Shown piece by piece: positions 1 through 7,523 of a stretch of DNA of 19,398 bases. Under the pieces are notes generated by a model, which saw only the letters and a program-made list of their open reading frames with translations, had not been told where the DNA came from and searched no databases. Position 1 is the first letter of the stretch. Each line of letters begins with the position of its first letter. Source of the DNA: CAYMSA01 sp964392965 (GTDB lineage Bacteria > Actinomycetota > Coriobacteriia > Anaerosomatales > Anaerosomataceae). A program made the position numbers and the translations under genes. The stretch spans positions 1-19,398 of the forward strand of contig CAYMSA010000030.1 in NCBI GenBank assembly GCA_964392965.1. The letters run 5' to 3'.

Positions 1-788
1 TCGCGCCCGCGCGCCCAGAGGACCCACGCGGCGAACATGCCGTAGAAGAGCGTCTGCACGAGCGTGGAGCGGAAGAAGTGGTCGCCCTTGTCGCCCTCGA
101 ACTTGAGGCCGAGCGCGTCTTCGAGCTGCGAGCGGAGCGCCGCGAGTGCAGGCAGCTCGTGCTTCTGCTCCAAGCGCAAGCGCGCGGTGCGCGCGTAACT
201 CGCGAGGAACCACGCGAGATCCTTGGGGTCGGCGAGCGGCGCGTTGTGCAGGAGCACCCGGCGGAGGAACTCACTCAGGCCCTCGCGGGTGTCGTCGGCG
301 TATTTGCGCGGCTGACTCACGCGCGCCCAGAAGCCCGCCTCGGTCTCGGCGAGGCGCAGCGACTCGAGCGTGCGGACGCCGGAGCCGTCGGCCCCTCGGC
401 CCACGAGCACGAAGTCTCGCAGGTTGGTGACGAGCACGAGGCCGTAGCGCTCCACGTAGCGGGCGACCTGCCCGGAGGCAGCGATGACGAGCGCGTCCTC
501 GGCGGGCGACTTCACCTCGATAGCGCCGCGCGCGGGGAGCTGCCCGGCGAGCGGATCGGCGCCCGGCTGCCAGCCCTTGAGCTGCGGAGCCGTGAAGAGG
601 CCGCCGTCCGGGATGCCCGCGCCGGTGTTGCGCAGGTTGATGATCGCGGTGACCTTGGGCTTGAGCTTGCCGCCCACGGCCGTGAGCAGCTCGGCGAGCG
701 CCGGGTAGTAGCTCGTCTCGGCCACACCCGCCCCGGAGGCGTGGATGTCACGGAGCTGCGTGAAGTACGACTCGACCGGATCGCGCAC
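1..788 (-). CDS. Type IIG-like restriction-modification enzyme, N-terminal part (partial, runs off left edge)
   Basis: The first 262 residues are visible; the C-terminus lies beyond base 1. The start is GTG at 788, preceded by GGGAGG; an in-frame TGA lies a little further upstream. Seen: PDGG (D61) followed by AIEVKSP (E91, K93), which fits the D...ExK core of a PD-(D/E)XK nuclease. Around residues 225-260 is a helical stretch (FFRSTLVQTLFYGMFAAW) that in this family links the nuclease to an N6-adenine methyltransferase domain. From family knowledge, such proteins are single-chain restriction-modification enzymes that cut and methylate DNA. The methylase motifs (NPPY etc.) are not in the window, so the bifunctional assignment is inferred from similarity of the N-terminal region. 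No partner gene is visible on this side; the UPF0126 gene upstream is unrelated. It could instead be a methylase subunit of a larger defence system. Confidence 0.72.
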   Translation of the reverse strand, partial: MRDPVESYFTQLRDIHASGAGVAETSYYPALAELLTAVGGKLKPKVTAIINLRNTGAGIPDGGLFTAPQLKGWQPGADPLAGQLPARGAIEVKSPAEDALVIAASGQVARYVERYGLVLVTNLRDFVLVGRGADGSGVRTLESLRLAETEAGFWARVSQPRKYADDTREGLSEFLRRVLLHNAPLADPKDLAWFLASYARTARLRLEQKHELPALAALRSQLEDALGLKFEGDKGDHFFRSTLVQTLFYGMFAAWVLWARGR

Positions 789-826
789 GGGACCTCCCTC
801 GGCAGACGCGAACGACTGCAAGAATC

Positions 827-832
827 AGGATA
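827..832 (-). promoter_or_regulatory. Possible -10 element for the restriction-modification gene
   Basis: On the minus strand TGCTATCCT resembles an extended -10 (TGn plus TATCCT), about 40 bases before the GTG at 788. No convincing -35 was seen, so this is weak. Confidence 0.2.
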
Positions 833-859
833 GCAGAGGGTGTGACATGCGCAGGACAT

Positions 860-903
860 CGTCGGCTCGCACCGCCGACGCCCCCCGGCTCCTCCGTCGG
901 GGC
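860..903 (-). terminator. Hairpin downstream of the UPF0126 gene (terminator-like, no U-tract)
   Basis: CGTCGGC at 860-866 pairs perfectly with GCCGACG at 874-880 (loop 7). An overlapping GC hairpin can form from 880-884 with 899-903. It lies just past the stop of the UPF0126 gene, but there is no T-run, so intrinsic termination is uncertain. Confidence 0.3.
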
Positions 904-909
904 GCCCCC

Positions 910-1515
910 CTACGGCTTGTAGAACGTCGGCAAGTGCATGCCCGAGCGAATGGCGAGCATCCTCAGTGCGGCCACGACCACCACCCCGATCCAGAAGGCG
1001 ACCATGTGCGGCACACCAGCCGCCTGGAGGATGAGGAACACCGCGATACCGGCCATCGCCGCCGTTGCGTAGATCTCCTTGCGCATCACCACCGGCACGC
1101 GTGCGGTGAGGACATCGCGCAGCATGCCGCCGGTGACGCCCGTCATGGTGCCCATGATGATCGAGATGATCGGCGAGACTCCCATCTCGTCGGCGAAGCT
1201 CGCTCCCAGGAGCGCGAAGAACGCGAGTCCGAGTGCGTCGGCGAACAGGAAGCTCATCCCGGGTGCGGGATTCACGTGCAGATACGCCACGGTGACCGCT
1301 GTGGCCGCCAGGATGACCACAAGGTACATCGGATCGGTGATCCAGAAGATTGGATGCCGGCTGAGCAGCAGGTCGCGCAGCGTCCCGCCTCCCACCGCCG
1401 TGAGCGTGGCGACCGTGACCACGCCGAGCAGGTCGAGTTCGCAGTCCCGGGCCGCAAGCACACCGCTCGCGGCGAACACTGCGACACCTGCAAGATCGAG
1501 TAAGTAGAAGACCAC
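910..1515 (-). CDS. UPF0126 / TRIC-type small membrane protein (YicG-like)
   Basis: A 201-residue, very hydrophobic protein with about seven predicted membrane helices. It shows the internal duplication of the UPF0126 (PF03458) family: GGGTLRD in the first half and TGGMLRD in the second, each followed by a helix-breaking segment. Family members are inner-membrane proteins described as trimeric intracellular cation channel-like or glycine-transporter-like; the substrate cannot be read from sequence. I chose the GTG at 1515 because AGGAGG precedes it by 4 bases. The in-frame GTG at 1533 would add six residues (MSAGGV) but has no usable ribosome site. The gene stands alone, with hairpins on both sides. 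Length matches the family norm of about 200 residues. Confidence 0.88.
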   Translation of the reverse strand: MVFYLLDLAGVAVFAASGVLAARDCELDLLGVVTVATLTAVGGGTLRDLLLSRHPIFWITDPMYLVVILAATAVTVAYLHVNPAPGMSFLFADALGLAFFALLGASFADEMGVSPIISIIMGTMTGVTGGMLRDVLTARVPVVMRKEIYATAAMAGIAVFLILQAAGVPHMVAFWIGVVVVAALRMLAIRSGMHLPTFYKP

Positions 1516-1639
1516 GACTCCTCCTGCACTCACCTCGGCAACCGGCCGCCGATTGCCCGTCGGCGGAGGACAGCGGACGTCCCGGTATCACGGTAGCAGG
1601 AGCGCCGCCCGCAGGACACCACGAATCTCGGGGCGGCAG

Positions 1640-1679
1640 ACGTCCGCCCGCACTCGCCGAAGCGGGCACGGGCGGACGT
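1640..1679 (-). terminator. Perfect 11-bp hairpin after the flavoprotein gene
   Basis: ACGTCCGCCCG at 1640-1650 is an exact inverted copy of CGGGCGGACGT at 1669-1679, with an 18-base loop. The loop contains a second possible pairing (CCCGC with GCGGG). It starts about 21 bases after the stop of the minus-strand flavoprotein. It lacks a T-run, so it may stabilise the 3' end or act with Rho rather than as a classical terminator. Confidence 0.45.
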
Positions 1680-1700
1680 GGGGTGCTGCAGGGAGTCTGG

Positions 1701-3398
1701 CTACTCAGCGAGCTTCTTGCCAGCGAGGTAGCCCATGATGCAGTTGCGTGTGTGGCTGAGGCAGTTCAGGTTGTGCGGATAGGTGTTGTGGAACATGCCG
1801 CCCGAGGTGAGACCGATGGCGAACAGACCCTCGATGACCTCACGGTTCTTGTTGAGTACCTGACCGTCGGTGTTGACGATGAGGCCGCCCACGGTGCACA
1901 GACCGTCCGCGTACTCCTTGGTGGCGTAAAACGGCGGCGTGTCGATCGTCATCATCATATGGCCGGGGAAGCCGAACTCCTCGTCCTTGCCCGCGGCGGC
2001 CATCTCGTTCCAGCGCTCGATGGTCGCGAGGAACACGTCAACCGGAACCTCCATGAGGGCCGCGAGCTCCTCGAGCGTGTCGGCCTTGAGCGCGCGCTCG
2101 CTCGTGGCTGCACCGACCCAGACCTCCTTGGGACCGTAGCACGACGAGGACGGCGTCCAGATCTTGTCGATCTTCTCGGCGATGGCACCATCCACGATGT
2201 AGTAGTCGAACCCGCCGGGCTGCGCCTGGATGGCAAGGGCCTGGTGGTTGTACGGCGCATACTCGGGATGGAAGCGCTGGCCGAGCCTGTTCACGCGCAC
2301 GAACGGCATGAGCTGCTGCGGATCGAGCATGATCGCCTGCGGGAAATCGTCCTCAAGAGCGCCGACGGCGAGACCCATGAGGTGACCGTCGCCGGTGCCG
2401 CCCGTGTGCATCGTGAACCAGTGGCCCGGGATGCCGCGCGGACGGCAGCGCTCCTTGAGCATCTGCAGGTTGGATTCGTAGCCGCCGGTGGCGAGCACGA
2501 CACCCTTGGCGCAGTTGTACTTCTCGTAGCCGGCCTCGCTCTTGACGATGACGCCCGTCACCTTCCCCGCCTCATCGGTCACCAGCTGGACGGCGGGGCA
2601 GCTGTAACGGATCTCCACACCGGCCTGCTCGAGGATCCCCGCGAGGATGCCGGCGAGCTCCATCGGCGGATACGGCAGGTTGATCGAGGTGTTCCAGGAA
2701 CGGCTGAGCGAGGTCTCGTCCCACTCCGCACGGAAGTCCGGGAAGTCGCCCGCGGCGAACGTGAGCGGGTAGTCGTCGAGGTTCTGGTTGTCGAAGTGAC
2801 TCACATACCAGTCGACGGCCTCACCGTTGGTCTCGAGCCAGTGCTTGTAGAGCTCCATCTCGCCCTGATACGCGCAGTTCACCATCGCGTCGCTCATCCA
2901 TGCGTGGGTGTCGTACGTCATGCCCCAATGCTGGTGGATCTTCGAGTCCGTGCCGCCGATGGTCGCCGAGTTGTAGCTGCCCATCTCGCGCTTCTCGACC
3001 GCGACGGTCTTGAGACCCTGCTCGGCGCAGGAGAGTGCGGCGGCATCGCCCGCCGGGCCGAGGCCACACACGACGACGTCCACGTCGTAGGTGTTCACGA
3101 TATCCGCATCCGCGATAGGCTCCGCGATGAACGCGATCTCGCCCTCGCCTGCGGGCTTGGCCTCGAACTCCTCCACGACCGGCCAGACCGCTTTGGACGG
3201 GTCGGTCGTCTGCATCGAAGCCGGAGTCTCAGGTCCCGCCGGCGCATCCGAACCCGATGACGCGGGCGAGCAGCCCACCACGCCGAAGGTTGCTGCGGTG
3301 CCCACCACGGCCGCAGCGCCGCCGAGGAACGCCCGTCGGCTGATGCCCTGACCCTCCTTCTCCTCGATGCCCAGCAGGTCTCTCTCGTCCCTGTCCAT
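1701..3398 (-). CDS. Tat-exported FAD-dependent oxidoreductase (fumarate reductase/flavocytochrome c flavoprotein family)
   Basis: A 565-residue protein starting at ATG 3398, with GAGGAGG six bases upstream. The N-terminus carries a twin-arginine signal, SRRAFLGG (R21, R22), followed by a hydrophobic stretch ending in VVGC (C43), so it is probably a Tat substrate and possibly a lipoprotein. FAD-binding Rossmann motif: VVVCGLGPAGDAA at 108-120 (GxGxxG). Later family landmarks include HTGGTGDGH, RVNRLGQRFHPE and a C-terminal GGMFHNTYPHN segment. There is no CxxCH, so it carries no haem; a separate cytochrome would have to supply electrons. Such proteins are abundant in Coriobacteriia, where they reduce diverse organic acceptors; the substrate here is unknown. 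It is divergent from the membrane LuxR regulator at 3690, a recurrent pairing that suggests control by that protein. Confidence 0.88.
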   Translation of the reverse strand: MDRDERDLLGIEEKEGQGISRRAFLGGAAAVVGTAATFGVVGCSPASSGSDAPAGPETPASMQTTDPSKAVWPVVEEFEAKPAGEGEIAFIAEPIADADIVNTYDVDVVVCGLGPAGDAAALSCAEQGLKTVAVEKREMGSYNSATIGGTDSKIHQHWGMTYDTHAWMSDAMVNCAYQGEMELYKHWLETNGEAVDWYVSHFDNQNLDDYPLTFAAGDFPDFRAEWDETSLSRSWNTSINLPYPPMELAGILAGILEQAGVEIRYSCPAVQLVTDEAGKVTGVIVKSEAGYEKYNCAKGVVLATGGYESNLQMLKERCRPRGIPGHWFTMHTGGTGDGHLMGLAVGALEDDFPQAIMLDPQQLMPFVRVNRLGQRFHPEYAPYNHQALAIQAQPGGFDYYIVDGAIAEKIDKIWTPSSSCYGPKEVWVGAATSERALKADTLEELAALMEVPVDVFLATIERWNEMAAAGKDEEFGFPGHMMMTIDTPPFYATKEYADGLCTVGGLIVNTDGQVLNKNREVIEGLFAIGLTSGGMFHNTYPHNLNCLSHTRNCIMGYLAGKKLAE

Positions 3399-3509
3399 CG
3401 TCGTCCTCCTCGATCTCGTCGGTCCTCCCGGAGCGCATCGCATCCGAGCGCCCCCCTGACACGTCCGACGATACGCGCGAGATCTCCCCCGGGGCATCTA
3501 CCGTTTAGG

Positions 3510-3538
3510 TTGAGTTATGGTTCTCGCAGGTCAGATAA
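3510..3538 (+). promoter_or_regulatory. Candidate promoter for the LuxR-type regulator
   Basis: TTGAGT at 3510-3515, a 17-base spacer, then AGATAA at 3533-3538, within the only AT-richer patch of the 291-bp divergent intergenic region. The -10 match is modest. I saw no comparably spaced pair facing the flavoprotein. Confidence 0.3.
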
Positions 3539-3599
3539 GGTGTGCTCAGGATGAAGAGTCGCTTGAGCGCCCAGTGGAGTGCAGTCCTGCCGTACCGCA

Positions 3600-3631
3600 G
3601 CGCACCTGAGTGGGGTAGACTTCGGGTGCGC
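3600..3631. repeat. Inverted repeat in the divergent intergenic region
   Basis: GCGCACC at 3600-3606 and GGTGCGC at 3625-3631 form a perfect 7-bp inverted repeat with an 18-base spacer, 59 bases before the regulator start. It could be a leader hairpin or an operator for a dimeric LuxR-type protein; sequence alone does not decide. Confidence 0.35.
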
Positions 3632-3689
3632 TCCCGGTGGGCCGACGAACGGGCGGCACGCCGGATGGACGACTCCCGGGGAGGTGGGT

Positions 3690-5237
3690 ATGTCGCAAGC
3701 GCCGGATCGCATGACGCGCTCCACTGCCCTCGCGGTCGTCGGTTCCGCCCTCCTGTGGGCGTGGGGTTATCTCTGCTATCTGAGCCCGGTGATGTTCCCG
3801 TACGAGCTCGTCCAGTCGAGCGTGGGAATCGAGTACGGCTTCTTCGTCTCGCAGATCACCAGCGCTGCGTTCGCGCTGCTCGTATCCCTCGTGGGTTCCC
3901 GCAGACAGGTCGTCGTGCGGCCCGGCTGGTTCTTGCTGGCGGCCGTCGGCGTCTCGCTGTCCGTCCTCCTCATCGAGGCGACACTCTACGGCCACCTGCC
4001 CCATGGCGCCCTCTTCATCGCTGCCTTGATGGACGGCATCGGGATTCCGCTCCTCGGCATCGCCTGGGGGACGCGCTACCTTCTCGGCACATCCGGGAGG
4101 ATGAAGACCACGTCGGTCATCCTCCTGTCGTTCCTTGTGGCGTACGGCGTGTATTTCGCGGTCTCGCGTTTCCCACAGCCGTGGGGAGCCGTGGCCACCG
4201 GCCTCATCCCGCTCCTCTCCTGGCTCGCCTGGCACACGGACGCCCGGGCGCGCCACGCACTGGCGAGCGAGGTGCTCCCCGCCGAAACCCCGCAGGACGG
4301 CCGACGCTTCCCCGGCGAGGTCTCGCTCGGCGACCGCCGCTACTCGATACTGCCCTGGCGTGCGATCAGCCTGATCGCCTTCGCGGCGTTCACCGCCAAC
4401 CTTGTGACGTCGTTCGTGCTCGGTCGCAGCTATGAGGCCACTGGGGTCATCGCAGGCGGAATCATCGTGGTCACCGGCATCGTGGCGATACTCTTCGTCA
4501 TCCACTTCTGGGCCCGGACGACCCTGCCGATGGACCGCATGTACCGCCTCATCCTCCCGCTTGCCATGGTCGGTCTTCTCGCGATGCTCACGTACGGCTC
4601 CCGAGGCGTGATCATCGGCGGCTCGCTCATCACCGGATGCGGCATGTTCATGCAGTGTCTCGTCATCATCAAGGTCACCGAGAGCACCCGTGAGCACGGC
4701 ATCTCTCCGCTCGTATCCTTCGGTGTGGGACAGGGCGTGGTCGCAGCCGTCGTGTTTGCCGGTAACGTGAGCGGCAAGGCTGTCTTCGCAGCACTCGGCT
4801 CGAGCGAGTATGTCCTCCAGCTGCTGTGCGCGCTGGGTGTGCTCGTGCTGTTCTGCATGGTGCTGTTCGTGGGACGAACATCGACGACGGGCGAAAGTGC
4901 ACACGAGGTGACCGGGTGCGAACCGGGCGGCATATCCGGCCGAGATCGTATCCCGAGCACCTCGATCGAGGAGACCGGCGAGGCGAAGGGACACTCCGAG
5001 GAGTCCGCGGACGAAGCCGCGATCCAGCGGCTTGCGGAGCGACACGGCCTCACGCCCCGCGAGACCGAGGTACTGTTGCGACTCGGGCGCGGACGAAGCC
5101 TCCCCTACATCGCCGACCAGCTGTTCGTGACGACCGGGACGGTCAAGACGCACACGATCCACATCTACCGAAAGCTCGGTATCAACAGCAAGCAGGAGTT
5201 GATCGACATGGTCGAGGCCGAACGATCAGAGGCGTGA
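3690..5237 (+). CDS. Membrane-bound LuxR-family transcriptional regulator (about 12 membrane helices plus C-terminal HTH)
   Basis: A 515-residue protein starting at ATG 3690, preceded by GGGGAGGTGGGT. Residues 1 to about 400 form roughly twelve hydrophobic helices resembling an MFS-like transporter. A polar, acidic linker (about 400-445) leads to a LuxR helix-turn-helix: LTPRETEVLLRLGRG, then YIADQLFVTTGTVKTHTIHIYRKL. The conserved Glu of TPRE and the VKTH recognition helix are present. The architecture is characteristic of Coriobacteriia, where dozens of such genes lie next to Tat flavoproteins. The membrane part is presumed to sense a ligand, perhaps the substrate of the neighbouring oxidoreductase; this is inference. 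An upstream in-frame ATG at 3579 exists, but its extension is not hydrophobic and has no ribosome site. Confidence 0.88.
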   Translation: MSQAPDRMTRSTALAVVGSALLWAWGYLCYLSPVMFPYELVQSSVGIEYGFFVSQITSAAFALLVSLVGSRRQVVVRPGWFLLAAVGVSLSVLLIEATLYGHLPHGALFIAALMDGIGIPLLGIAWGTRYLLGTSGRMKTTSVILLSFLVAYGVYFAVSRFPQPWGAVATGLIPLLSWLAWHTDARARHALASEVLPAETPQDGRRFPGEVSLGDRRYSILPWRAISLIAFAAFTANLVTSFVLGRSYEATGVIAGGIIVVTGIVAILFVIHFWARTTLPMDRMYRLILPLAMVGLLAMLTYGSRGVIIGGSLITGCGMFMQCLVIIKVTESTREHGISPLVSFGVGQGVVAAVVFAGNVSGKAVFAALGSSEYVLQLLCALGVLVLFCMVLFVGRTSTTGESAHEVTGCEPGGISGRDRIPSTSIEETGEAKGHSEESADEAAIQRLAERHGLTPRETEVLLRLGRGRSLPYIADQLFVTTGTVKTHTIHIYRKLGINSKQELIDMVEAERSEA

Positions 5238-5313
5238 GGCGCGGGACGGCCCTCCCGGTTCATCGCCGAACACAATACGATCGCGATGAGCGCTCCACAC
5301 CGACGGCACACAA

Positions 5314-5337
5314 CAAGAAACGCCCCGAGGAGGGGCG
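5314..5337 (-). terminator. Rho-independent terminator after tRNA-Lys
   Basis: On the minus strand CGCCCC, loop TCCTC, GGGGCG, then TTTCTTG: a compact 6-bp (7 with the flanking G) GC stem with a T-rich tail, about 17 bases past the tRNA CCA end. It may also terminate the convergent regulator gene, though its T-tail in that direction is poor. Confidence 0.75.
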
Positions 5338-5354
5338 CTTCCGTGAGGTTCGTA

Positions 5355-5430
5355 TGGTGGGCCGTATAGGGATCGAACCTATGACCTTGGGATTAAGAGT
5401 CCCCTGCTCTACCAGCTGAGCTAACGGCCC
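5355..5430 (-). tRNA. tRNA-Lys (anticodon CTT)
   Basis: A 76-base cloverleaf: acceptor GGGCCGT pairs with ACGGCCC, D arm GCTC/GAGC, anticodon loop CTCTTAA, T arm ATAGG TTCGATC CCTAT, discriminator A and encoded CCA at 5355-5357. The first anticodon-stem pair (27-43) is a G/A mismatch, which is slightly unusual. It is transcribed separately from fhs, with its own promoter just upstream. Confidence 0.97.
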
Positions 5431-5442
5431 GAACGCTCGGTT

Positions 5443-5470
5443 ATTCTACCTGGTCTCGCCGCGATTGCAA
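5443..5470 (-). promoter_or_regulatory. Promoter of tRNA-Lys
   Basis: Minus-strand TTGCAA (5465-5470), 16-base spacer, TAGAAT (5443-5448), ending 12 bases before the mature tRNA 5' end. The -10 matches consensus at five of six positions. Confidence 0.6.
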
Positions 5471-5496
5471 ACAGGCGGTTTCGAGTTTCCTCCCGG

Positions 5497-5511
5497 CGGT
5501 CCTGCGGACCG
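5497..5511 (-). terminator. Small hairpin after fhs
   Basis: CGGTCC, loop GCA, GGACCG: a perfect 6-bp stem 12 bases past the fhs stop. There is no T-run after it, so it is a weak terminator or a 3'-end stabiliser. Confidence 0.35.
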
Positions 5512-5523
5512 TACCGTCGGATA

Positions 5524-7218
5524 CTAGAACAGCCCGACGGCGTTGCCTTCGGCATCGATGTCAACGTTCTCGCCGGCCGGTCTGGCCGGCAGGCCCGGCA
5601 TCGCCATGATGTCCCCGCAGAGCGCGTAGACGAACCCCGCACCTGCCGAGAGCCGCACGTCGCGCACCGGCAGCCGCCAGTCCTTCGGCGCGCCCTTGAG
5701 TGCGGGGTCGTGCGAAAGCGAGAGGTGCGTCTTGGCCATGCAGACCGGCAGCTCACCGTATCCGGCGGCCGTAAGCGAGGCGATCGAACGCTGCGCCTGC
5801 GGGAGGAAGTCCACGCCGTCGGCACCGTAGAGGCCCGTGGCCACGCGCTCGATCTTCCCCGTGATGGGCGCGTCGTCCGGGTAGGTCAGGCGGAACGCCG
5901 AGGGCGACTCGCACGCCTCGACGACGGCCGCCGCGAGTTCACAGCCGCCCCCGCCGCCACCCTGGTGCATCCGGTGCGTCACAGCCTGGAACGCACCCGC
6001 CTGAAGCGCGCGTTCCGCGATGAACGCGTGCTCGGGAGGCGAGTCGGTGGCGAAGGCGTTGATCGCCACCACGACTGGCACGCCGAAGGACCGCACGTTG
6101 TCGATCTGCTTCGTGAGGTTGGCGATGCCGGCCTCGAGCGCGTCGAGGTCCTCGGCAAGGAGCGCGGGGTCGAGCGGTTTGCCCGGCCGGACCTCGAACC
6201 GTCCGGAGTGTGCTTTGAGGGCCCGCACCGTGCACACGAGCACGGCGGCGTCAGGCACGAGGCCCGAGGCCCGGCACTTGATGTTGAAGAACTTCTCGGC
6301 GCCCATGTCGGCAGCGAAACCAGCCTCGGTCACGACGTAGTCGGCGAGTTTGAGGGCGATACGGTCGGCCACGATAGAGCTGTTGCCGTGGGCGATGTTG
6401 GCGAACGGTCCCGCGTGCACGAAGACCGGTCCCGCCTCGAGGTTCTGCATGAGATTGGGCTTGATGGTCTCCCGCATGAGCACGGTCATCGCGCCGGCGA
6501 CCTTCAGGTCCTCGGCGGTGACGGACTTGCCGTCGCGCGTGCGTGCGAGGATGACGCGGCCGATGCGCGCCCGCAGGTCGTGCAGGTCCTCGGCGAGGGC
6601 AAGGATGGCCATGAGCTCGCTCGCGACGGCGATCTCGAAGCGCCCCTCACGCGGGGTGCCGTTGACGCTTCCACCCAGGCCTGTCACGACGTGCCTGAGC
6701 GCGCGGTCCGAGATGTCGAGGACGCGCGGCCACTCGATGGCCGTAGGATCGATACCGAGCTCGTTGCCGTGGTAGATGTGGTTGTCGACGAACGCCGCGG
6801 CCAGGTTGTGCGCCGCGGTGAGCGCATGCACGTCACCGGTGAGGTGGAGGTTGATGTCCTCCATCGGCACCACCTGCGAGAGACCCCCGCCCGCCGCGCC
6901 GCCCTTGATGCCGAAGACCGGCCCGAGCGACGGCTGCCGGATGCACGAGAACGCCGAGTGACCGCTCGCGCGGAGCGCCTGCCCGAGGCCGACGGTGGTG
7001 AGCGTCTTGCCCTCGCCGAACGGCGTGGGAGTGATTGCGGTGACGAGCACGTAGCGCCCGTTGGGGCGCTCGGCCAGACGCGAGAGGATGCCGAGCGACA
7101 CCTTCGCCTTGTGGCGTCCGTACGGTTCCAGCTCCTGCGAGAGGATTCCCGCCTCGGTGGCGACCTCGGAGATCGGCCGCAACCTGGCAGCGTGCGCTAT
7201 CTCGATGTCCGTCGGCAT
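5524..7218 (-). CDS. fhs: Formate--tetrahydrofolate ligase
   Basis: A 564-residue cytosolic enzyme (EC 6.3.4.3) that joins formate to tetrahydrofolate with ATP to give 10-formyl-THF. It feeds purine synthesis and, in acetogens, the methyl branch of the Wood-Ljungdahl pathway. Seen: the ATP loop TPFGEGKT at 65-72, the family signature QPSLGPVFGIKGGAAGGG, DINLHLTGD and the NGTPREGRFEI region; length matches the usual 555-560. The start is ATG 7218, with GGGGAG seven bases upstream; a longer in-frame reading would run into the tRNA-His gene and is rejected. The gene sits between tRNA genes with no other folate gene in view, so a full one-carbon pathway cannot be claimed from this window. Confidence 0.97.
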   Translation of the reverse strand: MPTDIEIAHAARLRPISEVATEAGILSQELEPYGRHKAKVSLGILSRLAERPNGRYVLVTAITPTPFGEGKTLTTVGLGQALRASGHSAFSCIRQPSLGPVFGIKGGAAGGGLSQVVPMEDINLHLTGDVHALTAAHNLAAAFVDNHIYHGNELGIDPTAIEWPRVLDISDRALRHVVTGLGGSVNGTPREGRFEIAVASELMAILALAEDLHDLRARIGRVILARTRDGKSVTAEDLKVAGAMTVLMRETIKPNLMQNLEAGPVFVHAGPFANIAHGNSSIVADRIALKLADYVVTEAGFAADMGAEKFFNIKCRASGLVPDAAVLVCTVRALKAHSGRFEVRPGKPLDPALLAEDLDALEAGIANLTKQIDNVRSFGVPVVVAINAFATDSPPEHAFIAERALQAGAFQAVTHRMHQGGGGGGCELAAAVVEACESPSAFRLTYPDDAPITGKIERVATGLYGADGVDFLPQAQRSIASLTAAGYGELPVCMAKTHLSLSHDPALKGAPKDWRLPVRDVRLSAGAGFVYALCGDIMAMPGLPARPAGENVDIDAEGNAVGLF

Positions 7219-7245
7219 CTCCACACTCCCCACATGCGCTCGCCA

Positions 7246-7275
7246 CAAGAACGACGGCCCGCCGTTTGGCGGGCC
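7246..7275 (-). terminator. Strong hairpin between tRNA-His and fhs
   Basis: GGCCCGCC, loop AAAC, GGCGGGCC (7256-7275), followed on the minus strand by GTCGTTCTTG. An 8-bp GC stem with a short, imperfect T-rich tail, about 11 bases past the tRNA-His CCA. It probably ends the tRNA transcript; some read-through into fhs is possible. Confidence 0.55.
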
Positions 7276-7286
7276 CGTGAAGATGA

Positions 7287-7363
7287 TGGGGTGGGTGACG
7301 GGATTCGAACCCGCGACCTTCGGAGCCACAGTCCGACGCTCTAACCTACTGAGCTACACCCAC
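7287..7363 (-). tRNA. tRNA-His (anticodon GTG)
   Basis: Acceptor GTGGGTG/CACCCAC, anticodon arm TCGGA CTGTGGC TCCGA, T arm GCGGG TTCGAAT CCCGT, CCA encoded at 7287-7289. The base before position 1 (7364) is a G opposite discriminator C73, the G-1:C73 identity pair of tRNA-His. Confidence 0.97.
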
Positions 7364-7376
7364 CGTGGTATATCGC

Positions 7377-7453
7377 TGGCACGCCCGGAGGGATTCGAAC
7401 CCCCGACCTAGAGATTAGAAGTCTCCCGCTCTATCCAACTGAGCTACGGGCGC
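7377..7453 (-). tRNA. tRNA-Arg (anticodon TCT)
   Basis: A 77-base cloverleaf: acceptor GCGCCCG with CGGGCGT (G1-U72 wobble), anticodon arm GGAGA CTTCTAA TCTCT, T arm GGGGG TTCGAAT CCCTC, discriminator G and encoded CCA. It lies 13 bases upstream of tRNA-His and is probably co-transcribed with it. Confidence 0.97.
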
Positions 7454-7490
7454 GTGGTGCACGAAACGCCTGCCGGAGTGCCGAATGCAA

Positions 7491-7520
7491 ACGGTAACCG
7501 CCAGTGCCCCGTGTTGTCAA
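7491..7520 (-). promoter_or_regulatory. Promoter for tRNA-Arg and tRNA-His
   Basis: A perfect -35 TTGACA (7515-7520), 18-base spacer and TACCGT (7491-7496) on the minus strand. It sits immediately after the hairpin that follows tRNA-Gly, so the array seems split into two transcription units. Confidence 0.45.
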
Positions 7521-7523
7521 TCG

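Noticed and set aside
512..1669. Minus-strand 385-codon frame spanning two genes
   Set aside because: Out-of-frame shadow across the UPF0126 and restriction-enzyme genes; those genes have recognisable proteins in other frames.
1683..3260. Plus-strand 525-codon open frame
   Set aside because: Antisense to the clearly recognisable flavoprotein; its His/Arg/Val-rich composition is a high-GC shadow.
3546..5162. Minus-strand 538-codon open frame
   Set aside because: Antisense to the membrane LuxR regulator, polar and low-complexity; no family resemblance.
5710..7344. Plus-strand 544-codon open frame
   Set aside because: Antisense to fhs, ending in a tRNA-derived peptide (GIRTRDLRSHSPTL type).
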